Positions 54,273 through 64,000 of a stretch of 64,000 nucleotides of DNA are shown piece by piece (within the stretch, counting starts at the first letter, position 1; each line of letters opens with the position of its first letter). The notes below the pieces were generated by a model. That model was given only the letters and a program-made list of their open reading frames with translations, was not told the origin of the DNA and searched no databases. A program made the translations under genes and the position numbers. The stretch comes from Rhodopseudomonas palustris (lineage in GTDB: Bacteria > Pseudomonadota > Alphaproteobacteria > Rhizobiales > Xanthobacteraceae), in NCBI RefSeq assembly GCF_007005445.1, contig NZ_CP041387.1:1922001-1986000 (forward strand), in the 5' to 3' direction.

Positions 54273-55571
54273 ATGAGCACAGCCAACCCCGCCTCCGCGC
54301 CCGACAGCTTCTTTTCCGCCTCGCTCGAGCAGGCCGATCCCGAGATCGCCGCTGCGATCCGCGGCGAACTCGGCCGCCAGCGCCACGAGGTCGAGCTGAT
54401 CGCCTCCGAGAACATCGTCAGCCGCGCGGTGCTGGAAGCGCAGGGCTCGGTGATGACCAACAAATACGCCGAAGGCTATCCGGGCAACCGCTACTACGGC
54501 GGCTGCGAATTCGTCGACGTCGCCGAAAACCTCGCGATCGATCGCGCCAAGAAGCTGTTCGGCGCCAATTTCGCCAACGTCCAGCCGAACTCCGGCAGCC
54601 AGATGAACCAGGCGGTGTTCCTGGCGCTGCTGCAGCCCGGCGATACCTTCATGGGCCTCGATCTCGCCGCTGGCGGCCATCTCACCCACGGCGCCCCGGT
54701 CAACATGAGCGGCAAGTGGTTCAAGCCGGTGCACTACACGGTGCGCCGTGAAGACCAGATGATCGACATGGATGCGGTCGCCAAGCTCGCCGAGGAAGCC
54801 AAGCCGAAGCTGATCATCGCCGGCGGCTCGGCCTATCCGCGCGCCTGGGACTTCAAGCGCTTCCGCGAGATCGCCGACAGTGTCGGGGCGTACTTCATGG
54901 TCGACATGGCGCACTTCGCCGGCCTCGTGGCAGGCGGCGTCCATGCCTCGCCGGTGCCGCACGCCCATGTCGTCACCACCACCACCCACAAGTCGCTGCG
55001 CGGCCCGCGCGGCGGCCTGATCCTCACCAATGACGAGGCGCTGGCCAAGAAGTTCAACTCGGCGATCTTCCCCGGCCTGCAGGGCGGCCCGCTGATGCAC
55101 GTGATCGCCGCCAAGGCGGTGGCGTTCAAGGAAGCGCTGCAGCCCGACTTCAAGGTCTACGCGAAGAACGTGGTCGAAAACGCCAAGGCGCTTGCGGAAA
55201 CGCTGCGTGGGGCCGGCTTCGATCTGGTCTCCGGCGGCACCGATAACCATCTGATGCTGGTCGACCTGCGGCCGAAGGGGCTGAAGGGCAACGTCTCGGA
55301 GAAGGCGCTGGTCCGCGCCGCCATCACCTGCAACAAGAACGGCATCCCGTTCGACCCCGAGAAGCCGTTCGTGACCTCCGGTCTGCGCCTCGGCACCCCG
55401 GCGGCGACCACTCGCGGATTCGGCGTCGCCGAGTTCCAGCAGGTTGGTCACTTGATCGCCGAGGTGCTGAACGCGATTGCGCAGTCGTCCGATGGCGCCG
55501 CGCCGCTGGTGGAAGCCTCGGTGAAGCAGCGGGTGAAGGAATTGACGGATCGGTTTCCGATTTATCAGTAA
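54273..55571 (+). CDS. glyA: Serine hydroxymethyltransferase
   Basis: 432-residue PLP enzyme interconverting serine and glycine with transfer of a one-carbon unit to tetrahydrofolate. The PLP lysine is K240 ([14 protein letters not shown]). Other motifs: [37 protein letters not shown] and the glycine-rich [19 protein letters not shown]. Complete length. No riboswitch was recognised in the 249 bases upstream. Confidence 0.96.
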   Translation: MSTANPASAPDSFFSASLEQADPEIAAAIRGELGRQRHEVELIASENIVSRAVLEAQGSVMTNKYAEGYPGNRYYGGCEFVDVAENLAIDRAKKLFGANFANVQPNSGSQMNQAVFLALLQPGDTFMGLDLAAGGHLTHGAPVNMSGKWFKPVHYTVRREDQMIDMDAVAKLAEEAKPKLIIAGGSAYPRAWDFKRFREIADSVGAYFMVDMAHFAGLVAGGVHASPVPHAHVVTTTTHKSLRGPRGGLILTNDEALAKKFNSAIFPGLQGGPLMHVIAAKAVAFKEALQPDFKVYAKNVVENAKALAETLRGAGFDLVSGGTDNHLMLVDLRPKGLKGNVSEKALVRAAITCNKNGIPFDPEKPFVTSGLRLGTPAATTRGFGVAEFQQVGHLIAEVLNAIAQSSDGAAPLVEASVKQRVKELTDRFPIYQ

Positions 55572-55578
55572 ACAGCCC

Positions 55579-55670
55579 CGTGATGGCCGGCCTTGTGCCG
55601 GCCATCCACGTCTTGACGGCGTGGCACCGGTACGAAGACGTGGATGGCCGGGACGAGCCCGGCCATGACG
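55579..55670. repeat. Large intergenic palindrome between glyA and nrdR
   Basis: Two 36-base arms, CGTGATGGCCGGCC... to ...CATCCACGTCTT (55579-55614) and AAGACGTGGATGG... to ...CCGGCCATGACG (55635-55670), are near-perfect inverted copies separated by 20 bases. Each arm itself contains a GGCCGG/CCGGCC hairpin. A dispersed, mobile-looking repeat at the 3' end of glyA. Confidence 0.85.
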
Positions 55671-55716
55671 AAAGGTGAGGGACCCATCCCCTCGAGGTCA
55701 CTGAGGACGCGTCGCG

Positions 55717-56199
55717 ATGCGCTGCCCGAACTGCAACAGCCTCGATACCCAGGTGAAGGATAGCCGCCCGACCGAGGATTCCTCGGTGATCCGACGGCGG
55801 CGGGTGTGCATCGCCTGCAACTTCCGATTCACCACCTTCGAGCGGGTGCAGCTTCGCGAGCTGATCGTGATCAAGCGCAACGGCCGCCGGGTGCCGTTCG
55901 ACCGCGACAAGCTGGTGCGCTCGGTGCAGATCAGTTTGCGCAAGCGGCCGGTGGATCCGGAGCGGGTGGAGCAGATGGTATCGGCGATCGTGCGCGAGCT
56001 GGAGAGCGGCGGCGAGGCCGAGATCTCGTCGGAGATCATCGGCGAAAGCGTGATGGAGCATCTGCGCAAGCTCGACGACGTCGCCTATGTCCGGTTCGCC
56101 TCGGTGTACCGCAATTTCCGCGAGGCCAAGGATTTCGAGGCCGTGCTCGGTGAACTCTCCCACGAAGACGAGGCGAGGGCGGCGCTGGTCCGCAAATGA
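55717..56199 (+). CDS. nrdR: Transcriptional repressor NrdR
   Basis: 160-residue repressor of ribonucleotide reductase genes. The N-terminal zinc ribbon has CPNC (3-6) and CIAC (about 31-34); the ATP-cone domain (about 49-140) starts [31 protein letters not shown] and binds ATP or dATP. It overlaps ribD by 4 bases, the usual nrdR-ribD coupling. Confidence 0.95.
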   Translation: MRCPNCNSLDTQVKDSRPTEDSSVIRRRRVCIACNFRFTTFERVQLRELIVIKRNGRRVPFDRDKLVRSVQISLRKRPVDPERVEQMVSAIVRELESGGEAEISSEIIGESVMEHLRKLDDVAYVRFASVYRNFREAKDFEAVLGELSHEDEARAALVRK

Positions 56200-57365
56200 T
56201 CTTCCGCATCCTGGAGGAGCAGATCGGCCACAAGCTCGCCGCCGAGAAGGCGGCCAAAGCCGCAGGTTCCGCCGACCAGCGTTTCATGCAATTGGCGCTG
56301 GCGCTGGGTCGGCGCGGGCAGGGGCGCACCGCGACCAATCCGGCCGTCGGCGCGGTGCTGGTCAAGGACGGCGTCATTTTCGGCCGCGGCTGGACCCAGG
56401 ACGGCGGCCGCCCCCATGCCGAGGTTGAGGCTCTGCGCCGCGCCGGCGAGGCGGCGCGCGGTGCGACGCTTTATGTCACGCTGGAACCCTGCTCGCATCA
56501 CGGCCGCTCGCCGCCCTGCGCCGATGCGATCGTTGCCGCCGGCATTGCTCGGGTGGTGTCGGCGATCGAAGACCCCAATCCGCTGGTCGCGGGCCAGGGC
56601 CACGCGAAGCTGCGCGCCGCCGGAATCACGGTCGAGATCGGCGTCTGCGCCGATGAGGCGACCCACGACCATGCCGGCCACCTTTGCCGGATCAGCGCCC
56701 GCCGTCCGCATGTGACGCTGAAGCTGGCGGTTTCGGCCGACGGCAAGATCGCCGCTGCCGGCCACAAGCAGGTCGCGATCACCGGCGAGGCGGCGAACGC
56801 CCGGACGCATCTCCTGCGCGCCCGGTCGGATGCGGTGCTGGTCGGCATCGGCACGGTGCTGGCCGACGATTCGGAGCTGACCTGCCGGCTGCCCGGGATG
56901 GCGGCGCAGTCGCCGATCCGTGTCGTGCTCGACCGATCCTTGCGGATTCCGTCGGCCAGCAAGCTGGTGCATTCAGCGCGGACCACGCCGCTGTGGCTGA
57001 TGGCCTCGGAGATCGCGGAAGCCGCGACCGCCGCTCGGCTCGGCGCGGCCGGCGCCGAGGTGGTCCATGTGGCCGATTGCGCCTCGGCGCCGGGGCTTGA
57101 TCTGCCGGCGGTGCTGCACGCGCTGTCGGACAAGGGCGTCACCCGGCTGCTGGTCGAAGGCGGCGCCCGCGTCGCCGCGGCGTTCGTCACGCAGCGGCGC
57201 GCCGACGAAATCCGGCTGTGGCGCAGCGAGACGATGATCGGGCCCGACGGGGTCGACGCGCTGGCGGGGCTGCCGCTCGCCGCGATCACCGATTCACCGC
57301 ATTGGCGCGTTCGCAGCAGCGAGCGCGTCGGCTCCGACACACTCACCATTTATGATCCCAACTAG
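56196..57365 (+). CDS. ribD: Bifunctional riboflavin deaminase/reductase RibD
   Basis: 389-residue enzyme for two steps of riboflavin synthesis: deamination and side-chain reduction of the pyrimidine intermediate. The deaminase zinc site is H74-A-E76 (RPHAEVEAL) with C99 and C108 ([15 protein letters not shown]). The reductase domain is about residues 165-389 ([14 protein letters not shown] ... [13 protein letters not shown]). The start at 56196 overlaps nrdR; an in-frame ATG at 56286 (residue 31) would remove a 30-residue extension of unclear role. Confidence 0.94.
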   Translation: MIFRILEEQIGHKLAAEKAAKAAGSADQRFMQLALALGRRGQGRTATNPAVGAVLVKDGVIFGRGWTQDGGRPHAEVEALRRAGEAARGATLYVTLEPCSHHGRSPPCADAIVAAGIARVVSAIEDPNPLVAGQGHAKLRAAGITVEIGVCADEATHDHAGHLCRISARRPHVTLKLAVSADGKIAAAGHKQVAITGEAANARTHLLRARSDAVLVGIGTVLADDSELTCRLPGMAAQSPIRVVLDRSLRIPSASKLVHSARTTPLWLMASEIAEAATAARLGAAGAEVVHVADCASAPGLDLPAVLHALSDKGVTRLLVEGGARVAAAFVTQRRADEIRLWRSETMIGPDGVDALAGLPLAAITDSPHWRVRSSERVGSDTLTIYDPN

Positions 57366-57375
57366 AAGGTCTTCC

Positions 57376-57984
57376 ATGTTTACCGGCATCGTCACCGACA
57401 TCGGCGAGATCGAGACCGTCAGGCCGGTCGCGCAGGGGCAGTTGCACCGGCTGCGGATTCGCTGCGCCTATGACCAGTCGACCATCGTCGACGGCGCCTC
57501 GATCGCCAGCAACGGCATCTGCATGACAGTGGTCGGCTCAGGCACCGAAGGCGGCAGGACCTGGTACGAAGTCGACGCCGGCGCCGAGACGCTGGCCAAG
57601 ACCACGGCGAAAGCCTGGTCCGCCGGCACCCGGCTCAACCTGGAGCGCGCGCTCAGAATCGGCGACGAGCTCGGCGGCCACATCGTCACCGGCCATGTCG
57701 ACGGCATCGCCAAGGTGGTGGCGCGCGAGGAGCTGCCCGACATGGCGCGCTTCACCCTGGAGGCTAGCCGCGAACTGGCGCGGTTCATTGCGCCGAAGGG
57801 CTCGGTGACGCTCGACGGCACCTCGCTGACGGTGAACACGGTCGAGGACACCAAATTCACGGTGCTGATCATCCCGCACACGCTGTCGGCGACCATCTTG
57901 GGCGGGTGGCAGGTCGACAGCGAGGTCAATATCGAGGTCGACCTGATGGCGCGCTATGCGGCGCGGCTCAGCGAGATGAAATAG
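57376..57984 (+). CDS. ribE: Riboflavin synthase, alpha chain
   Basis: 202-residue enzyme that converts two lumazine molecules to riboflavin. Two similar lumazine-binding domains: the first starts [15 protein letters not shown] with [12 protein letters not shown], the second has [15 protein letters not shown] and [12 protein letters not shown]. It follows ribD by 10 bases. A repeat separates it from ribH. Confidence 0.95.
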   Translation: MFTGIVTDIGEIETVRPVAQGQLHRLRIRCAYDQSTIVDGASIASNGICMTVVGSGTEGGRTWYEVDAGAETLAKTTAKAWSAGTRLNLERALRIGDELGGHIVTGHVDGIAKVVAREELPDMARFTLEASRELARFIAPKGSVTLDGTSLTVNTVEDTKFTVLIIPHTLSATILGGWQVDSEVNIEVDLMARYAARLSEMK

Positions 57985-58050
57985 GCGGCAGACACGGACG
58001 AGGACGTCATACGCGGGCTTGGCTTTGCGCCGGCCTCCGCCTACAACCCG

Positions 58051-58156
58051 CAGGCCCTCATGGTGAGGAGGCGCGAAGCGCCGTCTCGAACCATGAGCTT
58101 CGCGGCGCTCATCCTTCGAGACGCGGCCAATGGGCCGCTCCTCAGGATGAGGCCCG
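58051..58156. repeat. Intergenic palindromic repeat between ribE and ribH
   Basis: A complex inverted repeat: AGGCCCTCATGGTGAGGAGG on the left and CCTCAGGATGAGGCCC on the right, with internal pairs such as GGCGCGAAGCGCC and GCGGCCAATGGGCCGC. It resembles a repeat family common in Rhodopseudomonas and Bradyrhizobium genomes. It sits inside an otherwise tight riboflavin gene series, 44 bases before ribH. Confidence 0.8.
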
Positions 58157-58199
58157 TACTGGCCGAGATGCAGACAACCGACCGAAGAAGAAGCGACAC

Positions 58200-58691
58200 A
58201 TGGCAGACGCGCGGCGCGCACCCCTGAAAGACCAGACCGACGTTTCGGGCGCGCGCGTCCTGATCGTCGAGGCGCGGTTCTATGACGACATCCAGGACGC
58301 GCTGCTGGAAGGCGCAGTCGCCGAGCTGAACGCTGCCGGCGCCACCCACGACGTGCTCACCGTGCCCGGCGCGCTGGAAATCCCCGCTGCGGTCGCGATC
58401 GCGATCGATGCCGCCGAGGCCGCCGGCAAGCCCTACGACGCGGCGATCGCGCTCGGTTGCGTGGTGCGCGGCGAGACCATCCATTTCGAGATCGTGTCGA
58501 TGGAGTCGGCCCGTGCGCTGATGGACCTCAGCGTCGCGCGAAAGTTTCCGCTCGGCAACGGCATCATCACCGTCAACACCGACGAGCAGGCCTGGGCGCG
58601 GGCGAAGCCGGGCGACCTCAACAAGGGCGGCGACGCCGCGCGCGCCGCGCTGGCGATGCTGCGGATCAAACGCCGGTTGGCGAAGGCTTGA
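58200..58691 (+). CDS. ribH: 6,7-dimethyl-8-ribityllumazine synthase
   Basis: 163-residue enzyme that forms lumazine, the substrate of RibE. Motifs: [34 protein letters not shown] and [20 protein letters not shown], with [13 protein letters not shown] near the end. The ATG is at 58200. The stop overlaps the nusB start (TGATG). Confidence 0.95.
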   Translation: MADARRAPLKDQTDVSGARVLIVEARFYDDIQDALLEGAVAELNAAGATHDVLTVPGALEIPAAVAIAIDAAEAAGKPYDAAIALGCVVRGETIHFEIVSMESARALMDLSVARKFPLGNGIITVNTDEQAWARAKPGDLNKGGDAARAALAMLRIKRRLAKA

Positions 58692-59218
58692 TGCCGATGG
58701 CCGAGATCAACAAACCCGCGTTCAAGAAGCCCGATCTTAAAAAGATGACGCCGAAGGGCGAGCGTAAGGCCAACCGCCGCGGCGCGGCGCGGCTCGCCGC
58801 GGTGCAGGCACTTTACCAGATGGACATCGGCGGCGCCGGCATCAACGAGACCTTCGCCGAGTTCGAGAGCTTCTGGATCGGCAACGAGGTCGAGGGCGAG
58901 CAGTATCTGCCGGCCGAAGCCGCGTTCTTCCGCGACATCGTCTCGGGGGTGGTGCGCGAGCAAAAGCAGATCGATCCGCTGATCGACGATCTGCTCGCCC
59001 GCGGCTGGCCGCTGGCGCGGATCGACGCGATCCTGCGCGCGGTGATGCGGGCAGGGGCCTATGAGCTCGAACACCGCAAGGACATCCCGGCGCGCGTGGT
59101 TGTGTCCGAATATGTCGACGTCGCCCACGCCTTCGTCGAGAAGGACGAGACCGGCATGGTCAATGCCGTGCTCGACCAGATCGCCCGCCAGTTCCGCGAA
59201 GACGAGTTTACGCGCTGA
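58691..59218 (+). CDS. nusB: Transcription antitermination factor NusB
   Basis: 175-residue helical protein that binds rRNA boxA with S10. A basic N-terminus (about 1-28, Lys-rich) precedes the core RRGAARLAAVQALYQMDIGG and ARIDAILRAVMRAGAYEL and VVVSEYVDVAHAF. It overlaps ribH by one base, a common ribH-nusB coupling; a second ATG lies at 58697. Confidence 0.94.
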   Translation: MPMAEINKPAFKKPDLKKMTPKGERKANRRGAARLAAVQALYQMDIGGAGINETFAEFESFWIGNEVEGEQYLPAEAAFFRDIVSGVVREQKQIDPLIDDLLARGWPLARIDAILRAVMRAGAYELEHRKDIPARVVVSEYVDVAHAFVEKDETGMVNAVLDQIARQFREDEFTR

Positions 59219-59250
59219 GTGCGGGACGCCGCAATAAGAGGGCGGACTAA

Positions 59251-59382
59251 CCTCGCCCCGCGTGCGGGGAGAGGTCGGATCGCATCGCGAGATGCGATCC
59301 GGGTGAGGGGGCGCCTCCGCGAGGCCGAGAGTCAATGCTCGGGGCACCCTCACCCCAGCCCTCTCCCGCAAGCGGGAGAGGG
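59251..59382. repeat. Intergenic palindromic repeat between nusB and thiL
   Basis: Contains CCCCGC/GCGGGG and CTCTCCCGC/GCGGGAGAG (59361-59380) hairpins plus GGGTGAGG and CCTCACCC arms. This CCTCGCCCC...GGGTGAGGG type is a dispersed repeat seen in many proteobacterial genomes. It fills most of the 218-base gap before thiL and would interrupt the nusB-thiL series. Confidence 0.78.
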
Positions 59383-59436
59383 AGCGCGCCGTGCCTTGGG
59401 TAACGTAGGTGCAATGACGGCGAGGTTCTTGCTTCG

Positions 59437-60408
59437 ATGCCCTCCGGTGAAGACAATCTGATCGCACGCTACTTCAAGCCGCTGGCGACCGATCCCGGCG
59501 CGCGGGGGCTGGTCGACGACGCCGCCGTGCTCGCGGCGAGCGCAGCAGATCTGGTGCTGACCACCGACGCGATCGTCGAGGGCGTCCACTATCTTCCCGA
59601 CGATCCGCCCGCCGCGATCGCCCGCAAGGCGCTGCGGGTCAATCTCTCCGACCTGGCCGCCAAGGGCGCAGAGCCGGCCGGCTTCCTGCTGACACTGGCG
59701 CTGCGCCAGGCCGATGAGCGTTTCCTCGCCCTGTTCGCCGCCGCGCTCGGCGAGGATGCCGCGACGTTCCGCTGCCCGCTGCTCGGCGGCGACACGGTGT
59801 CGACCCCGGGGCCGATGATGATTTCCGTGACCGCGTTCGGCCGGGTGCCCCCGGGCCGGATGGTGCTGCGCGACGCGCTGCGGCCCGGCGACGCCATTGT
59901 GGTCACCGGCACGATCGGCGACGCCGCGCTCGGGCTCGATCTGCTGCAGGGCCGGGCGACGGCGGCCGGCGATGCCGGCCGTGCCTTCCTGATCGATCGC
60001 TACCGGGTACCGCAGCCGCGCTCGGCGCTGGCGCCGGCCGTGCGCGATCATGCCGGGGCGGCGATGGACGTCTCCGACGGACTCGCCGGCGATCTCGCCA
60101 AGATGTGCGCCGCCTCTGGCGTCACCGCGACTCTCGACGCCACCGCAGTGCCGTTGTCGGATGCTGCGCGTGCGATCATCGGAACCGATGAGTCGAAGCT
60201 GGCGCGATTACTCAGCGGCGGCGATGATTACGAACTGCTTTGCGGCATTGCACAATCCAAGCTTGATCAGTTTCTTGCTGCAGCGCAGCGGGACGGTGTC
60301 CGGGTGAGCGTGATCGGCGTCGCCGAAGCCGGAACCGCGCCGCCGCGCTGGCTCGGCGCAAACGCCCGCGAAATCCCGCTGAAGACGCTCTCTTTCAGTC
60401 ACTTCTGA
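59437..60408 (+). CDS. thiL: Thiamine-monophosphate kinase
   Basis: 323-residue ATP-dependent kinase making thiamine diphosphate. The N-terminal GDDAAVL-like segment is DDAAVLAASAADLVLTTDAIVEGVHYL (Asp-rich metal site), followed by NLSDLAAKGAEPAGFLLTLAL, GGDTVSTPGPMMISVTAFG and MDVSDGLAGDLAKMC. The gene order nusB-thiL is typical for this group. Confidence 0.94.
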   Translation: MPSGEDNLIARYFKPLATDPGARGLVDDAAVLAASAADLVLTTDAIVEGVHYLPDDPPAAIARKALRVNLSDLAAKGAEPAGFLLTLALRQADERFLALFAAALGEDAATFRCPLLGGDTVSTPGPMMISVTAFGRVPPGRMVLRDALRPGDAIVVTGTIGDAALGLDLLQGRATAAGDAGRAFLIDRYRVPQPRSALAPAVRDHAGAAMDVSDGLAGDLAKMCAASGVTATLDATAVPLSDAARAIIGTDESKLARLLSGGDDYELLCGIAQSKLDQFLAAAQRDGVRVSVIGVAEAGTAPPRWLGANAREIPLKTLSFSHF

Positions 60409-60638
60409 CACTTAGTTCCAGGTATTCCGGCGCCAGGAAGGCCGATGGAATTGCCCGAAGGTGAGCGGAAAAGCCCAGCTTAGTCCCTTCGCAGCGATTG
60501 CGGAGCACCTGTGATTTTGGCAAGGTCCGCCGCGATTTGAGGCTGCCCCGCAAAAGAGGGCACGCCATCTTGTTGCGCGCCCGCGCCGCTCCCGCAGCGC
60601 AGGCACGGGGGTGAAACTCGGGACTGAGGCAATCAGGT

Positions 60639-62759
<2,121 letters not shown>

Positions 62760-62787
62760 GCGGCAGGAGAGGTTGGACCGACATCAG

Positions 62788-62815
62788 GCCCCGCGGCGCG
62801 AGCCGCGGGGCTTTT
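62788..62815 (+). terminator. Rho-independent terminator after hppA
   Basis: 10-bp perfect stem GCCCCGCGGC (62788-62797) and GCCGCGGGGC (62802-62811) closed by GCGA, followed by TTTT. It lies 29 bases after the hppA stop. Confidence 0.88.
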
Positions 62816-62830
62816 GCTTGCGGGAACGTC

Positions 62831-62864
62831 GTAGGATGGATTTCGCTGCGCTCGACCCATCTAC
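62831..62864. repeat. Short GTAGGATGG-type intergenic palindrome
   Basis: GTAGGATGGATTTCGCTGCG then CTCGACCCATCTAC, an imperfect inverted repeat of a type often seen in proteobacterial intergenic regions. It lies between the hppA terminator and the small coiled-coil gene. Confidence 0.55.
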
Positions 62865-62919
62865 AAACGCCGCGTGTCTGCTACATCAAGCAGCGGCCGA
62901 CACAACAACAGGAGCCGCC

Positions 62920-63078
62920 ATGTCGCTGTCATCCGCCAAGAACTACGCGCTGCGCGCCGCCAAGTCGCAGGACCAGAAGGAGGCCGCCGAATTGCTGTCG
63001 AAGGCGATTCTCGAGCTGGCGAGTTCGATCGAGGCGACCGACGCCAAGATCAAGAAGATCAACAAGGACAAATCATAG
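62920..63078 (+). CDS. Very small coiled-coil protein (hypothetical)
   Basis: 52-residue helical protein (MSLSSAKNYALRAAKSQDQK, ending DAKIKKINKDKS) rich in Ala, Lys and Ser, with a heptad-like pattern between residues 18 and 48. GGAG lies six bases before the ATG. I do not recognise it. It has its own terminator-bounded position after hppA and precedes a hydrolase gene by 37 bases. Confidence 0.65.
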   Translation: MSLSSAKNYALRAAKSQDQKEAAELLSKAILELASSIEATDAKIKKINKDKS

Positions 63079-63115
63079 GCGTAGGATCGGCCGGGTCCGG
63101 CTGGGAGCTTGGGGC

Positions 63116-63979
63116 ATGGCGATCGACACGGCGACGCTGGAAGCCAACGGCCTGCGCTTTGCGGTCGACATCGCGGGGCAGGGCGACACCGTCGCGCTGC
63201 TGCTGCACGGCTTCCCGGAAGCGCGGCAGTCGTGGCACCGGCAGATCCCTTTCCTGGCGGAACTCGGCTGGCGAGTGGCGGCGCCGGACTTGCGCGGCTA
63301 TGGCGGCTCGGCTCGGCCGAGCGGCAAGGCCGCTTACACGATCGAGCATCTGACCGACGACATCGCGGCACTGTTCGCTGCGCTCGGCGGCAAGCGCCGT
63401 ATCCTGATCGGCCACGATTGGGGCGGGGTGATCGCCTGGCAGGTCGCGCTGCACAGCAAGGTGCATCTCGACGGGCTGGTCATTCTCAACGCGCCGCATC
63501 CCGACGCGTTCGCCCGCGAGCTGCGCCGCGGCTGGACCCAGCGCCGCCGCTCCTGGTACGTCGCCTTCTTCCAATTGCCGTGGCTGCCGGAATGGCTGCT
63601 GACGCGAAAGGGCGGCGCACCGCTGGTGAAGATGTTCAGGAGCCACAGCCACAAGATCCCGGCCGAACAGCTCGAGATTTATCGCCGCAACATCCTACAG
63701 CCGGGCGCGGCCACTGCGATGCTGAACTACTATCGCGCCAACTTCTCCGGCCTTGCCGGCGGCGCCGGCAGCAATCCGGTGATCACCGTGCCGACGCTGA
63801 TGATCTGGGGCAACAACGACCTCGCGCTCGACATCAAGCTGACGGAGGGCAACGAGATGTTCGTCGAAGATTTCACCCTGCGCAAGCTGCCGCGGGCGTC
63901 GCATTGGGTGCAGCAGGACGCACCCGACGAGGTCAATGCGACGATCGCCGAGTGGGCACGGGGCAAGGGGCTGGCGTAG
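63116..63979 (+). CDS. Alpha/beta hydrolase, epoxide hydrolase-like
   Basis: 287-residue alpha/beta hydrolase. The oxyanion segment is HGFPE (31-35), and the nucleophile elbow is GHDWGG with Asp at residue 101, as in epoxide hydrolases and haloalkane dehalogenases, not serine esterases. The base histidine is in LPRASHWVQQDAPDEV. The cap domain (about 130-205) lies between. The exact substrate (epoxide, halide or other) cannot be told. Short 21-base tail remains to the window end. Confidence 0.82.
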   Translation: MAIDTATLEANGLRFAVDIAGQGDTVALLLHGFPEARQSWHRQIPFLAELGWRVAAPDLRGYGGSARPSGKAAYTIEHLTDDIAALFAALGGKRRILIGHDWGGVIAWQVALHSKVHLDGLVILNAPHPDAFARELRRGWTQRRRSWYVAFFQLPWLPEWLLTRKGGAPLVKMFRSHSHKIPAEQLEIYRRNILQPGAATAMLNYYRANFSGLAGGAGSNPVITVPTLMIWGNNDLALDIKLTEGNEMFVEDFTLRKLPRASHWVQQDAPDEVNATIAEWARGKGLA

Positions 63980-64000
63980 CCGGGGACTGCGCTGCTGAGA

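Noticed and set aside
59219-59461. 80-codon frame after nusB
   Set aside because: It is made of the palindromic repeat between nusB and thiL.

Overview
The window reads as a chromosomal segment of a high-GC alphaproteobacterium of the Bradyrhizobium/Rhodopseudomonas group, most likely Rhodopseudomonas palustris. The reasons are the gene order glyA-nrdR-ribD-ribE-ribH-nusB-thiL, rpoZ-rsh-pdxJ-acpS-lepB-rnc-era-recO, a phosphatidylcholine synthase, a Mg-type HemB without zinc cysteines, a K+-independent membrane pyrophosphatase, an LdtR-type MarR regulator and several families of intergenic palindromic repeats typical of this group. The species name is an inference from memory of these families; no search was run. 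No tRNA, rRNA, CRISPR array or prophage was seen.

Layout. 0-6.6 kb: an exported IalB-family protein, hspQ, an AEC-family carrier, a UbiH-type flavin hydroxylase, pcs overlapping a TerC-family gene, and a quinone oxidoreductase. 6.7-8.0 kb: an intact IS481-family insertion sequence with clear terminal inverted repeats and a 5-bp target duplication, sitting in the loop of a host palindrome. 8.0-9.7 kb: rimO and a small membrane protein. 9.7-14.3 kb: a LysR regulator divergent from a nitrate/sulfonate/taurine-type ABC importer followed by an arylformamidase-like hydrolase. 14.3-18.2 kb: 5-oxoprolinase genes pxpBCA, divergent from an RraA-like aldolase/regulator and a cupin. 18.3-22.2 kb: dapA, mscL, smpB, a divergent peroxiredoxin-like protein, a family-5 uracil-DNA glycosylase and a NYN-domain protein.

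22.5-30.8 kb is a core block: rpoZ and the bifunctional (p)ppGpp enzyme rsh, then pdxJ-acpS-lepB-rnc-era-(small membrane protein)-recO, mostly with stop/start overlaps. 30.8-33.7 kb holds two divergent regulator/enzyme pairs: glutathione transferase with TetR, and a QorB-type oxidoreductase with an HxlR (QorR-type) regulator. 33.7-39.3 kb: parC, an ion antiporter, a short membrane protein and an Nramp Mn/Fe importer. 39.4-43.5 kb: a FUSC/DUF1656/HlyD efflux operon divergent from an AraC regulator; by eye its base composition is less GC-rich than its surroundings. 43.6-49.4 kb: bpt, an RDD membrane protein, hemB, a small membrane protein, an acyl-CoA synthetase and ldtR. 49.5-54.0 kb: small lineage-specific proteins, a group III truncated hemoglobin, a YghU-type glutathione transferase, a zinc-ribbon protein, a cupin and a VapBC toxin-antitoxin pair. 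54.2-64.0 kb: glyA, nrdR, riboflavin biosynthesis genes, nusB, thiL, hppA, a tiny coiled-coil protein and an epoxide-hydrolase-like enzyme.

The window is mainly housekeeping. Its most interesting parts are the IS481 copy captured in a palindrome loop, the large palindromic repeats that break up the glyA-thiL co-directional series, the unassigned ABC importer plus hydrolase cassette, the efflux cassette, the divergent peroxiredoxin and a few clear candidate operators. I found no convincing wholly new multi-gene system.
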